Source: Rutpela maculata
Taxonomy: Eukaryota > Arthropoda > Insecta > Coleoptera > Cerambycidae
Direction of reading: 5' to 3'
Length of the DNA: 64,000 bases
Assembly: GCA_936432065.2 (NCBI GenBank)
Contig: OW386289.2
Span: 39,511,538 to 39,575,537 of the forward strand
Part shown: piece by piece, positions 53,441 to 63,635 of the stretch
Layout: every line of letters begins with the position of its first letter
Position numbering within the stretch: position 1 is the first letter of the stretch
Position numbers and translations under genes: made by a program
Notes under the pieces: model-generated
Databases searched by the model: none
The model's input: only the letters and a program-made list of their open reading frames with translations
Told to the model about the DNA's origin: nothing

Positions 53441-55586
53441 ATAATAATAATAATAAGACAGACAGACAGACAGATAAACGAGCAGTGTGGTGGCAAGAAA
53501 GGTGTGGCAGGCTGCAAAGAGAACCTATTGATAGACCGCTGTATTACACAGGATTATGTGCAATACAAGCGTAATCTATCAATGGCGTGGATTGATTACC
53601 GCAAGGCATTTGACACAACATCTCATGCACTATTGTTACACTTGCTTCAATGCCTTGTGGTACCTGCCCCACTAGTGAGATGCATTGAACACTCTGGAGA
53701 ACCCACTTCACCATAACATCTGGTGCTCAGCGGGTATCGACAGAGTTGGTAACATTTAGGAGAGGAGTTTTCCAGGGTGACTCCCTGAGCCCTCTCCTAT
53801 TTTGCATCTCACTGCTGCCGTTGTCTGTCGGACTCCGCCAAACCCGCGGATACCAATGTGGTCCACCCAGCAATCGGAGGCATAAGGTCACCCATCTATT
53901 TTATATGGATGACCTAAAACTTTATGCCTCCGGAGAGTGCGAACTCCAAAACTCTCTTAGGGCATGGAATTCGGGTTGGACAAGTGTGCAGTCGTCCACC
54001 TCAAGAGAGGACGAAGCGGAACATTCCTTGAAGACGCGCAGCTCGCAGACGGAAGCATCCTACGACATCTGGATGCCGGAGAGACCTACACGTACCTGGG
54101 TGTGGAACAACATCACATCCAGGACGTGAAACAGATTAAGGATACTTAAGGCAAGTACAGGCACCGGCTCCGAAAGATTTGGTCTTCCGAACTTTCGGGG
54201 AAGAACAAGGTGTCTGCAACAAATATGCTTGCCGTTCCGATTCTGCTCTACTCCTTTGGAGTAGTTAAGTGGACACAAGATGAGTTGCGCCAATTGGATA
54301 GGGATACCCGCAAGATGATGCATGTTCATAGGAGCATTCATCCTAGGTCGTCCGTTCCTCGAGTGTACCTCCCACGCCAACGGGGGGGCCGAGGACTCTT
54401 GAGTCTGGAGTGCACGCATGGCAGAGTAGCGCTGGGTGTGGCATGCAACATCCTCAGGAGCTCGGACCCACTCCTGCGGTTCGTGAGAGATCATGAAACT
54501 GTAGGAGTTGGCGCAATTTTATTTAAGGCAGCACGTAAGGCCGCAGATGATCTCGGTCTCGTATTCGACTTCAGGCGAGGAAGCCGGCGAGGTGCTGATC
54601 CAGAATCAGTAACTGAGCTTGCGCCAAATCGCCTGACAGCCCAAATCAAAGCTGCCGAGCAGAGAAATCTGTTCAGGAAGCACGTCGATAAGCCCATGCA
54701 CGGTGTTTTCTATAACAATATAGAGACGCTGGGTTTATCGGCAAAGCTGACCTTTGCTTTTCTACGGTCAGCAGGGCTAAAGTCGGAGACCGAAGGATTC
54801 ATTGTGGCCTGCCAAGATGGTGTTATTAACACGTTGGTCTACCGCAGTCGCATTATGGGTGTGGAGGTCCCTGATATTAATTGTAGGACCTGCCGTCAGG
54901 CGCCGGATTCGCTCATGCATTTACTATCTGCAAGTCCGATTTATGCTACTTCGGCCTACATCCATAGACATAATGCAGCCCTACGAGTGCTGTACTACTA
55001 CCTACGGCACTCGTACCAAGTAGACCAAACACCAGTGCTGCCTTACGTCCCCGGAGAGATCGAGTCCGTTGTCGAGAACGAGAAGTGCCGTATATACTGG
55101 AACTACTCGTTTCCGACGGTCAGGCAGATTCAAGCAAACAAGCCTGACATAGTCCTCCTCGACCACCAAACCAAGATGATGTATGTCATCAAGTTCTCGG
55201 CACCTGCCGAGACAAACATCATCTTGAAGGAGGGAGAAAAACGGACTAAATACCGAGATCTCCGGTATGAGCTCCGAGTGCTATACCCAGACTACTCGGT
55301 CAAGATGGTCGTCCTGATAATCGGTGTACTTGGTGGAATGAGGCCTACGCTGCTCTCGGAATTAAAGGCCATACCAGCTTGCCAAAAGTCAGCCGAGTGG
55401 TTGGCAGGCCAAATGCAGAAGGCAGTTATCCTGGGGTCCCTTCGTCTTCTTAGAGCACACGAATCTGGCATCTACAGTCACTAACCCTGCGGGATGCGGG
55501 GAGTGGATAATTCGCTGGCGCTTCTCCCGTGAAAATGTCGGAGACACGGGAGAACTGTCCAGCATCGCGCACGCGAAAAAAAAAAA

Positions 55587-55590
<4 letters not shown>
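53441..55590 (+). mobile_element. R4 lineage B, 5'-truncated in RT (copy B1)
   Basis: Junction: (TAA)n, then a (GACA)n stretch (53456-53476), then RT coding from EQCGGKKGVAGCKENLL. The 3' UTR is that of lineage B with an A12 run and (TAA)n. Confidence 0.85.
53483..55484 (+). pseudogene. R4/Dong-type RT-endonuclease protein, copy B1
   Basis: RT with AWIDYRKAFDTTSH (about 53588), FQGDSLSPLLFCISLLPLS (about 53771) and an intact FYMDDLKLYASGE box (53899-53935). A deletion near 53693, a ~35-bp loss near 53962 and a TAA at about 54147 break the frame. From 54210 to 55484 the reading is uninterrupted (424 residues): SATNMLAVPILLYSFGVVKW, CRTCRQAPDSLMHLLSASP (one Cys of the usual motif is Ser), endonuclease NKPDIVLLDHQTKMMYVIKFSAPAE where the usual EF is KF, and GIYSH. 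The Glu-to-Lys change probably inactivates the nuclease. Confidence 0.87.
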
Positions 55591-55621
<31 letters not shown>

Positions 55622-55627
<6 letters not shown>

Positions 55628-57048
55628 ATGAAGAAAGGAGTGTGGGAACAACACCCGGGATTTCATCTGAAGCCTGATGCAATCATAGCATCTATGAATA
55701 GACTAGAGAGCTACCAATACCTAGGACTAGACCAAGCTCGAGGCATAAACCACACCAAAATGAAAACAATGCTAAAGAAGAAACTGACAGACAAGTCAAG
55801 GCTATTCTCAAAACTCAATTATCGCGGTGCCGACGATTACTTACAGTTTCGGAATAGTTAAATGGTCCAAAACTGACCTACAGGAGGCAAACCGAGCTAT
55901 AAGGGTCCTGTTCACGAAATATAGAGGTAAACATCCAAAGAGCTCCACGGAACGATTTTATCTACCGAGATCAAAGGGAGGAAGAGGTGTTGTGGACTTA
56001 ACCGAATCTCATCAGCGGCAAATTGAGGGGCTTCGCAAATTTTTCTACCGGAAAAGTGAGACATCAGAGTACCATCATAATATCATTAGGGCAGACAGAG
56101 GACTCACACCACTGAACTTGGCAGATGAAGAGTACAAACCCCTACAAAAAATAATGACCATAGGACAAAAGATACAGAAATGGAAATCAAAAGAATTACA
56201 CGGACGATACCCAGCAATACTTGACCTTGATCAGATTGACACCGACGCCTCGAACGCATGGCTGGAAAAGGGCAGCTTGTCTGCAGAGACAGAGGGCTTC
56301 ATGATGGAAATTCAGGACCAAGTATTGGCTACCCTAAACTACCGCAAATACATCATCAAGGACCCGACTGTGCTCGAAGATAAATGCCGAATATGCCATC
56401 ATAAATCAGAGACCGTAGGACATATAATAACCGGGTGCACTAGCCTGGCCCCAACGGAGTACCTAAAACGGCACGATAGTGTGGCAAGAGTAATCCACCA
56501 AGAAATATGTAAGAATGCCAACCTTTTGACTCAAGTTCTTCCACACTATACCTATACAACAGAATCAGTCATAGAAAATGACACTCACAAGATATACTGG
56601 AACCGAACAATACGAACAGATCACCCAATGGAGCACAACAGGCCAGATATAGTAGTTCAGGACAAAATCAATAAAACTACTTACCTGGTGGATATTGCTG
56701 TACCAGCTGCCCATAACATCCTCGAGACACAGGTAGAGAAGATCCGGAAGTACATGCCATTAGGGCCGAAATTAAGACGATCTGGAACCAAGAAAAGGTA
56801 ATAATAACACCTGCGGTCGTAGGTGCAACAGGGGAGATGCCAGTAAAATTACATAAGAGTATTGAAACTTTACACTTACATCCGAAACTATACCTGGAAC
56901 TACAGAAATTAGCCATCCTCGGAACATGTCACATAGCTCGTAAGGTTTTGAATGAAAAGAAAGTCGGAGATTTAGGCATTTGCAATACAATCCTTGTTTA
57001 AATCACTTACCTGAGTTACTCAGAGAATATGTAAAATAATAATAATAT
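55622..57048 (+). mobile_element. R4-clade lineage E, 5'-truncated
   Basis: Reads ASMNRLESYQYLGLDQARG, then, after a frame change near 55845, an ORF 55827-56801: YSFGIVKWSKTDLQEANRAI, GGRGVVDLTES, CRICHHKSETVGHIITGC, endonuclease NRPDIVVQDKINKTTYLVDIAVPAAHN (PD...D). A second frame change near 56770 leads to PAVVGATGEMPVKLHKSI and LAILGTCHIARKVL. It ends with (AAT)n near 57035. Related to D, distinct from A-C. Confidence 0.83.
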
Positions 57049-57049
57049 T

Positions 57050-57262
57050 AATAATTCCCTCCCCCGCATGGTCCGAGACCATGAGAATGCAGAGGTAGGA
57101 GCTTTTCTGTTTAAGGCAGCACAGAGAGCAGCCGATGTACTTGGCCTCTCCTTTGACGTCGAGCGGGTAAATCGCGACTCTGTCACCGAGTTGGAACCTG
57201 CTCGGCGAAAAGCCCAAATTAAAGCTGCAGAACAAAACAACTTTCTGCAACTGCACACGGAT
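57050..57262 (+). mobile_element. R4 lineage A copy A6, left part, split by the Jockey element
   Basis: Reads MVRDHENAEVGAFLFKAAQRAADV and on to LQLHTD, matching copy A1 at 23.37-23.56 kb, and stops at CACACGGATA. The continuation (AAGCCAATGCATGGAG) lies at 62719. It is 5'-truncated at a (TAA)-rich tract. Confidence 0.88.
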
Positions 57263-57315
57263 ATGTCATCGGGCCCAAGGCCCCAGGCCCAGGAAAAATT
57301 TAAAAAAAATAATAA

Positions 57316-57342
57316 GATTAAATTGTGCCAAACAATTTAATC
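57316..57342 (-). other. Hairpin near the 3' end of the Jockey element
   Basis: GATTAAATTGT, loop GCCAA, ACAATTTAATC: a perfect 11-bp stem. In element orientation it is followed by a T-rich run and then a GC-rich segment of about 35 bases (57263-57297) up to the insertion point; there is no poly(A). Confidence 0.6.
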
Positions 57343-58106
57343 CTAACCTCACTTCTCTATGACCAGGCCGTCAGCCGAGCAGGGAACATATACCCCAGAG
57401 GAGATAGCCAGCCATCAGCAAAGTTTCGCACAAACAATAAAAAAACCACCCTGTAATAAAATATTTGCATATTAGGAATTTCCCACATCGCTTCACGATG
57501 TGTGCAGTCTGACTGCCGTTGCCCAAATGCCGAGCGCCAATATTCTTGGCTAGAGATGTCGGTCTCGGATGTCTGGGGCCGGGCAGGACTATTGCCCTTT
57601 ACCCCAGTACATCGCTGTAGACCGGGGACCGGCCTCGTGCAGGGCGGGCGAACTTACTTTACGTCGGCCCCACTCACAAATGTGAGCGGTGCAGACGATT
57701 TCGGTCCACCTCCCTGGGTCCTGGCTCGTTGGACCTTGCTGGCTAAGGCCTCTTCTGGCGTTCTTCTTTCTTCGTCTTCTGTTCTTCGCCAGCTTGTTTG
57801 CCCCCCGGGGGGTAGTCATCGGTCTGTTGGGTGTTTTGGGTTTGTGGCTGGAGTGACTGCCGGTACACAAGATGCCAAGAGGCATCCTGTCATCCGGATC
57901 ATCGGTAGGGTAAGGATGAGCTGTGTAGCTCGAGGAAGGGCAGACCTAACTGCTTTGGTAGCATTTTTGGTCTGCCCGGAGCTAGGGGGACTACAGGTAC
58001 TGGACGGTTGTTTGTCCGGTACCCGCAGGGTCTTGGGTGGGTGGTGGGGTATCGTCATGTCTCTTCCGTGGGGGTGGATCGTCGGTTGGTGGTATGCTTC
58101 TCATAC

Positions 58107-60821
58107 TCACCCGTTATCCAGGAGCTGCACCTTCGGCCGCTTGTGCCTCGGAGCATCTGCTGGGTCATAGTCAGTGGCCTCCCTGACTAGTGGGTTCCCA
58201 TGCTCCTCGGCAAGGGCGTACATCTTTCTGGCTCTCTGCTTGATGATCTCAGTGACCGGGGTGTATTCCAGGTCCCTGTAGATGTCCTCGTTGCGGATGA
58301 ACCAGGGTGCGTCGACTGCCGTTCTGAGGGCAACGTTCTCCACTCTCTGGATCTGCTGGAGGTAGCTCTTTGCTTGGTAGCCCCAAGCTACCGAAGCATA
58401 CGTCAGCTGAGGCCGGATGAGGGACCTGATGAGCGTGAGCTTGTTCCTCAGGTTGAGTCTGCTCTGTCTACCCGTCATCGGGTAGATTAGGGCTCTCGTC
58501 CTCCTGGCCTTCTTGACGATGGCCTCAGTGTTTAGTCTCCATGTTAGGCCTTTGTCCATGACCACGCCAAGGTAGTTGGCGGAGTCTTGCCATTGGATGT
58601 CCTCTCCAAACATGGAAACGTGACCTGTGGGGTTTTGTTTTCTTACCTTCTTGAAGAGTACCGCCTTGCTCTTCTCGGCGTTGACGGCTACCTTCCATCT
58701 GTTGCACCAGTCCTCTAGGAGGGTGGCCGCCTCCTGGAGATTTCTGGTGGCTAGCCTGGCACTCCAGCATCTGGCAGTCAGGGCTGTGTCATCGGCGTAG
58801 AGGGCCATGGAGGTCCTCTCCGTCCGGGGTAGATCGGATGTGAAGATGGAGAACAAGTGGGGGGACAGCACTGAGCCTTGGGGGACTCCTGCCTCCATTG
58901 TTCTGTACGTGGACACCTTGTCCACGATCTTCACCCTCATCTGTCTCCTGTGGAGGTACGATCTCACTAGCTTGATGAGTGCAATGGGGTAACCCATACT
59001 CATCATTTTGGCTAGGAGACCGTCGTGCCAGACCCTGTCGAAGGCTTTGGCAACGTCCAGGAACAGCGCTGCCGTGACCTGTCGTTGGTTGAACCCCTTC
59101 GTGACCTCCTCGGTGAGGCGGAGCACTTGGAGTTCGGTGGAGTGCCCTGTCCTGAAGGCGAACTGCTCGTCTGGGAGGACTTCCAGCTCTTCTGTCTTCT
59201 CGGCTATCCTCTTGAGTATGACTCGTTCGGCTACCTTACTCATCGCTGGGAGTAGACTGATTGGCCTGTAAGAGGAAGGAAACATTAGGTTCTTACCTGG
59301 CTTTGGGATGACTATGACGTCGGCCTTTTTCCACCTGGAAGGGAAGTGTCTCAACCTCAGCATTGCGTTGATGATGTTGACCATCGCCGCTACTCCTTTC
59401 CGGGGCAGCTTCTTGAGGGCGATGTTCCCAATGCCGTCACATCCTGGAGCTTTCCTGGGTTTTAGGCTCCTTAGGATCTCCTTGACCTCCTCGGGGGTGG
59501 TCGGGGGGACGTGGTCTTCATCTGGCAGACGGTTCATCCTACGTACCCTGCGCCTCACGTCGTCCTCCCAGTCCTCGTCCTCATCATCGAGTTGGTTTTC
59601 CCTACACTGCAGTTCCAAGCTGTCGGCAAAAGCCTCGGCTTTTTCCTGGCGAGTGTAGACAACACCATTCTCTCCGTGGATCGGGGGCATGGGAGTCCGC
59701 CGGTTTCGCAGGGCCCGTTGGGTGGTCCAGATGCTCCTGTCCTGTGTGTCCAGGGATTCCAGGTGGCGTTGCCACCCTTCTTGTCTGTGTTCCTGAAGGG
59801 CGGCCTTGACTCTCCGGCTCAGGGTGTTGTAGTGTCTCCTGTCCTCCGGGAGTCGGGTTCTCTGGGCCCGTCTCTTGGCACTTCGTCTGTCCCGTATCAG
59901 CTGCCTGGTTTCCTCTGGGAGGTTGGCCAGGGGAGCTGGTGCTCGCCTTGTTTCCGTCTCGGTGGCACTTACCCTTAGTGCCGCCTGGATCTGGTCCTCC
60001 AGGGAGGTGATGGCCCTCTCCACGTCTGCCTCGGTTTCGAGTCTGGGAATGTGTGCGATGTTCCTCTGCAGTTCTGCACGGAACACTTCCCAGTCCGTCC
60101 TCCTTTTGATGAATGTTGTCGTGTTCTCACCGTCCTTTTCTCCTAGTTCTAGGAGAATGGGGCTGTGATCGGTGGAACCATCCATCATGACAGTGATTTC
60201 GGCTTCGAGGGGCATCTCCTTCAGCATCGCAATGTCCAGGACATCCGGCCTACCAACACCATTGTCATGGGTCGGTCCCTCCGGGCCAAGGACCAGCAGG
60301 TTGCCATCGTGTCGTCCCAGGAATCGCAGTAGCTCTCGTCCTCGAGTGTTGGTAATCCTACTGTGCCATTCCGGGGACTTGGCGTTGAAGTCGCCGATGG
60401 CAACCGTCTGGGTCCCTGGGGGAAGAACCGAGTCCAGGTCTGCGTCTAGCAGCATGTTGTTGGGCGGCTGGTAGCAGGAGACCACTCTGATGTCGCCATT
60501 TCGTGCCGTGGACACTACTATGGCTGTGGCCTGCAGGTTCTCCGTCTCTGGGAGTAGGATCGGGTGGTGTGCGATGCTCGTCTTCACTAGCAGGGCTACT
60601 CCTCTCATCACTCGTCTGTATGGCCCGGTCCAGTCCTTCCTGTATACGTGGTAGCCTGGGAAGTTGATAGCCTGGTCTGGTCGCAGCTTCGTTTCCTGCA
60701 GTGCCATGATGTCTATGTCACCCCTGGCGAGGAGTTCCTCTACCTCGAGTTTTCTCTCTCGCAGTCCGTTGACATTCCACGATGCGACCTGCAGGAACCC
60801 TGGTTTGACCTGAAACAACAT
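58107..60821 (-). CDS. Jockey-clade ORF2 (AP endonuclease and reverse transcriptase)
   Basis: 904 residues, fully open. The APE-type endonuclease (residues about 10-230) shows SWNVNGLRER, LQETKL (catalytic Glu), GDFNAKSPEWHSR (about 141) and STDHSPILLE (about 218). A linker with acidic DDEDEDWEDD follows. RT: LKPRKAPGCDGIGN, VIVIPKPGKNLMFPSSYRPIS, ALFLDVAKAFDRVWHDGL, AGVPQGSVLSPHLFSIF, ALYADDTAL (about 674) and YLGVVMDKGLTW. No RNase H, as in Jockey. The start ATG is embedded in TAATG at the end of ORF1, so translation probably depends on re-initiation. All key catalytic residues are present. Confidence 0.94.
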   Translation of the reverse strand: MLFQVKPGFLQVASWNVNGLRERKLEVEELLARGDIDIMALQETKLRPDQAINFPGYHVYRKDWTGPYRRVMRGVALLVKTSIAHHPILLPETENLQATAIVVSTARNGDIRVVSCYQPPNNMLLDADLDSVLPPGTQTVAIGDFNAKSPEWHSRITNTRGRELLRFLGRHDGNLLVLGPEGPTHDNGVGRPDVLDIAMLKEMPLEAEITVMMDGSTDHSPILLELGEKDGENTTTFIKRRTDWEVFRAELQRNIAHIPRLETEADVERAITSLEDQIQAALRVSATETETRRAPAPLANLPEETRQLIRDRRSAKRRAQRTRLPEDRRHYNTLSRRVKAALQEHRQEGWQRHLESLDTQDRSIWTTQRALRNRRTPMPPIHGENGVVYTRQEKAEAFADSLELQCRENQLDDEDEDWEDDVRRRVRRMNRLPDEDHVPPTTPEEVKEILRSLKPRKAPGCDGIGNIALKKLPRKGVAAMVNIINAMLRLRHFPSRWKKADVIVIPKPGKNLMFPSSYRPISLLPAMSKVAERVILKRIAEKTEELEVLPDEQFAFRTGHSTELQVLRLTEEVTKGFNQRQVTAALFLDVAKAFDRVWHDGLLAKMMSMGYPIALIKLVRSYLHRRQMRVKIVDKVSTYRTMEAGVPQGSVLSPHLFSIFTSDLPRTERTSMALYADDTALTARCWSARLATRNLQEAATLLEDWCNRWKVAVNAEKSKAVLFKKVRKQNPTGHVSMFGEDIQWQDSANYLGVVMDKGLTWRLNTEAIVKKARRTRALIYPMTGRQSRLNLRNKLTLIRSLIRPQLTYASVAWGYQAKSYLQQIQRVENVALRTAVDAPWFIRNEDIYRDLEYTPVTEIIKQRARKMYALAEEHGNPLVREATDYDPADAPRHKRPKVQLLDNG

Positions 60822-62296
60822 TATACATTAGTAAATGCTGGCATTTGTGCAAAAAATGCGCTCATTGCTGAGCACATTTGTTGCATCTGTGCAAGCACCG
60901 CGGTGAGGTTTTGGGCCTCAGCGGGTGCCTGCTGCCTGGGGGCTGAGCCTGGGTTCTGTCCCTTCCCTGCCTTGCCCTGAGCTACCCTGGCGTAGCTCAG
61001 GCCTCCAGTTGTGGGTGTTGCCTTTTTAGGGGCAGCACCGGTCTGGGTTGGCTTGGCTGCGGGGGCTGGTTTCGTCGCCGCCGTCTTCTTGGGGTACTTG
61101 GGGCACCCTCTGTAACTGCCTGGGTGTGCCCCCTGGCAGTTGGCACACTTCGCCGGTACATTTCGGGGCTTCTCGCAGTCCCCGGAATGGTGTGGCTCTG
61201 CGCACTTCACGCACTTGGCCTGTGCGGTGCAGTGTCCTTGGGCATGGCCGAACCTTTGGCAGCGGTGACACTGCGCAATTGCCAGGGCGGCTTTCTGCCT
61301 CTCGGTCCTAACTACCAGTGAACAGCAGCGGTTCACCGATAGTATGCTCTCCTCGTTGAGGGGGACCTGGACGAGCATCAGGGGGATCTCTTTCTTGGTC
61401 CTCCTTGACGTCATCCTATGGACGGCCACGGGGTTGAAGCCCTGGGTCTGGAGGTCCTCCTTGACCTCCTCCCCGGTGACTCCAGTTGGGACTCCTCGGA
61501 TCACTACTCGGAGTAGTCTGTCCTCGGGCAGGGCGTAGGTATGATATTCGCGCTTTTCCTGCGCGAACATCCTAGTCATCCTCCTGTAGTCCTCGGGCGT
61601 TTGGGGCTCGATGGCGATCCCCTCTCGCACGGTCCTAGCCTTGGAGAATTTGATTCCTGTCTCATCCAGCCTCTGCCGGACAGCCGACCCTGTCTCCGCC
61701 TTGCGGAGGATCACCGGTGGGATCTTTGGCGTCTTGTTTTCCAGGGTAGTTTCTGGCCTGGGGGCCCTTTGGTTGGCCTGGCTGGTGCTTGGGGCCTCCT
61801 GGGTGCTGGTTTGCACCTGGGACTCCTGGTTAGCCGTCTTTTTCGCCCTTGTCCTGGTGACAAGGGTGAATTCGCCGTCACTGTCCTCAGTGTCGGCTTT
61901 CCTCTTTGGGGCCTCTTTTGGTGCGGTTTGCACCACGGGGACCAGAGGTTGGGCCTGGGCCTGGGGTTGGGCCTGGGTCTGGGCTTGGGCCTGGGCTTGG
62001 GGGTGGGGGGTCCTCTCGGCTCTTATGGCTGCCAGGAGCTCTGCATGCTGGGTCTTTTGGGCCTCCAGCTGCTTGGCCACATCTGCTCTGAGCTGAGCCA
62101 TCCTCTGGTTCATCTCTACGAGCTGCGCTTTTAGCGCATTATTCTCGGCAGAGAGCGTTCGGATTAGCTCGTCTCTGTGGTCCTCCTGCTCCATGGGCCT
62201 GATAATAGAGGTACCGTCGTCTCCTCGGTTGGGCATACTGTCCTCCACAGTATTATCCTGGCTATCTGAAAAGAAATTTATTTTATTATTTGGCAC
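60821..62296 (-). CDS. Jockey-clade ORF1 (Gag-like nucleic-acid-binding protein)
   Basis: 491 residues; coats element RNA and supports nuclear or RNP functions. The N terminus has a coiled-coil-like stretch (LSAENNALKAQLVEMNQRM, about residues 45-70), then an Ala/Gln/Pro repeat (residues about 100-125), and a basic RKADTEDSDGEF segment. The pre-knuckle Gag domain (LLRVVIRGVPTGVTGEEV, residues about 260-330) precedes three zinc knuckles at about 341-400: CHRCQRFGHAQGHC, CVKCAEPHHSGDC and CANCQGAHPGSYRGC, the spacing set of Jockey-clade ORF1. The start is the first ATG after a G-rich leader. The stop TAA shares its last base with the ORF2 ATG. Fully open. Confidence 0.92.
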   Translation of the reverse strand: MPNNKINFFSDSQDNTVEDSMPNRGDDGTSIIRPMEQEDHRDELIRTLSAENNALKAQLVEMNQRMAQLRADVAKQLEAQKTQHAELLAAIRAERTPHPQAQAQAQTQAQPQAQAQPLVPVVQTAPKEAPKRKADTEDSDGEFTLVTRTRAKKTANQESQVQTSTQEAPSTSQANQRAPRPETTLENKTPKIPPVILRKAETGSAVRQRLDETGIKFSKARTVREGIAIEPQTPEDYRRMTRMFAQEKREYHTYALPEDRLLRVVIRGVPTGVTGEEVKEDLQTQGFNPVAVHRMTSRRTKKEIPLMLVQVPLNEESILSVNRCCSLVVRTERQKAALAIAQCHRCQRFGHAQGHCTAQAKCVKCAEPHHSGDCEKPRNVPAKCANCQGAHPGSYRGCPKYPKKTAATKPAPAAKPTQTGAAPKKATPTTGGLSYARVAQGKAGKGQNPGSAPRQQAPAEAQNLTAVLAQMQQMCSAMSAFFAQMPAFTNV

Positions 62297-62432
62297 TTTG
62301 TTGTTTTCTGTCCTGAAAGAAAAGTTATGATTAGTAATAGTGGAAAGGAGGGGGTAAGGAAAAACAAAGTGTCCCCAGGCGGGGGACTTTATTTATCTTT
62401 TATTTATTAGTGTCCTAAAAAGGACATCTTCA

Positions 62433-62525
62433 TTTTTGGCGCCCAGCGGCAACAACCGCTGGACTTCACTTTTGGCGCCCAACGGAAACAACTCCAGGAC
62501 GGATTATTTGGCGCCCAGCGGCAAT
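62433..62525 (-). repeat. Three short repeats in the Jockey 5' UTR
   Basis: Plus-strand TTTGGCGCCCARCGG recurs at 62435, 62470 and 62507, spaced 35-37 bases. GTCCTAAAAAGGAC at 62412 is a short palindrome. Repeated units in the 5' UTR are a common place for an internal promoter. Confidence 0.7.
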
Positions 62526-62713
62526 TCACCGCAGGGTTTAAATAATCCTTTCTCCCCCCGGCCAGAGCTTCACTCTGCCCCGGGGATGCTGCCCCAGGCA
62601 GATATCGTATACACCGGTGGGCCCCAAAGCCATTTCGTCCCCGAGCCGCCGATGCCGCTCCACGACGTCGCCGACGCCGGGGACGTCTTGGGCTTTGCCG
62701 GGCCTAACGCTTG

Positions 62714-63600
62714 TAGACAGATAAGCCAATGCATGGAGTTTTCTATAAAAATATAGAAAACCTTGGCTTATCCGAAAGGCTGACCTTTGCCTTCTTAAGG
62801 TCAGCCGGGCTGAAGTCTGAGACCGAGGGATTCATAATGGCTTGCCAGGATGGTATATTTAACACCCTCGTCTATCGTAGTCGTGTCATGGGTATAGAAG
62901 TCCCTGATGTCAGCTGCAGGGCCTGTCGCAGGGCGCCAGAGACTCTTATGCACTTGCTGTCGGCTTGTCCGACATATGCAGTCTCGGCCTATATCCATAG
63001 ACACGACGGAGCATTACGAGTGCTTTATTATCATTTAAGGTACTCGTATGGGATAGACGAAACACCAGTGCTGCCTTATGCTCCTGGGGATATTGAGTCC
63101 GTTGTGGGAAATCAGAAGTGTCTAATTTATTGGAACTACTCTTTTCCCACCGTCAGGCAAATACAAGCCAACAAGCCTGACGTAGTCCTCCTCGACCATC
63201 AACTCAAGACAATGTTTGTCGTGGAGTTCTCGGCTCCCGCGGAGAACAACATTGTCTTGAAGGAGGAGGAAAAACGGGCAAAATATCGAGATCTGCTCTT
63301 CGAACTCCGCAGACTGTATCCAGACCATACTGTTAAGTTAGTGGTACTGATTATAGGAGTCCTCGGTGGAACGAGACACACACTGCTTTCGGAACTCATA
63401 CCGGCATGCCGAAATTCGGCAGAGGTCTTAGCCAGCAGGATGCAGAAAGCCGTCATCCTCGGTTCATTACGTCTGCTCAGAGCACACGATTCCCGGACCC
63501 AGTAGTCACTTACCCCGCGGGTGTGGGGAGTGGCTGCCGGTACTACCAGCTCCCCTCTGTGAGGGTCGGAGCCACAGAGAAGGGTGACTAGTTTTTAACA
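62714..63600 (+). mobile_element. R4 lineage A copy A6, right part
   Basis: Continues the interrupted copy from AAGCCAATGCATGGAG. The ORF 62729-63505 (258 residues) is uninterrupted: CRACRRAPETLMHLLSACP, then NKPDVVLLDHQLKTMFVVEFSAPAENN and GSLRLLRAHDSRTQ. 3' UTR with stems CCCCGC/GTGGGG and CTCTGTG/CACAGAG, followed by an imperfect (AAT)n. Confidence 0.9.
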
Positions 63601-63635
63601 AAATAATAATGATAACAATAATAATAATAGTAATA

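Larger units (their letters stand above)
57263..62713 (-). mobile_element. Jockey-clade non-LTR retrotransposon, apparently intact, inserted in R4 copy A6
   Basis: About 5.45 kb, minus strand, with a 5' UTR, two complete ORFs joined by a TAATG stop-start overlap, and an ~840-bp 3' UTR. The interruption point is exact against the uninterrupted copy A1. Flanks ACGGATA (left) and ACAGATA (right) suggest a short target duplication with one mismatch. No stop or frameshift is visible in either ORF, so this is the most recent and possibly active element in the window. Confidence 0.88.

Noticed and set aside
57502..58170. Long plus-strand open frames across 57.5-62.1 kb
   Set aside because: They are antisense to the GC-rich Jockey ORFs and 3' UTR and show no recognisable domain.
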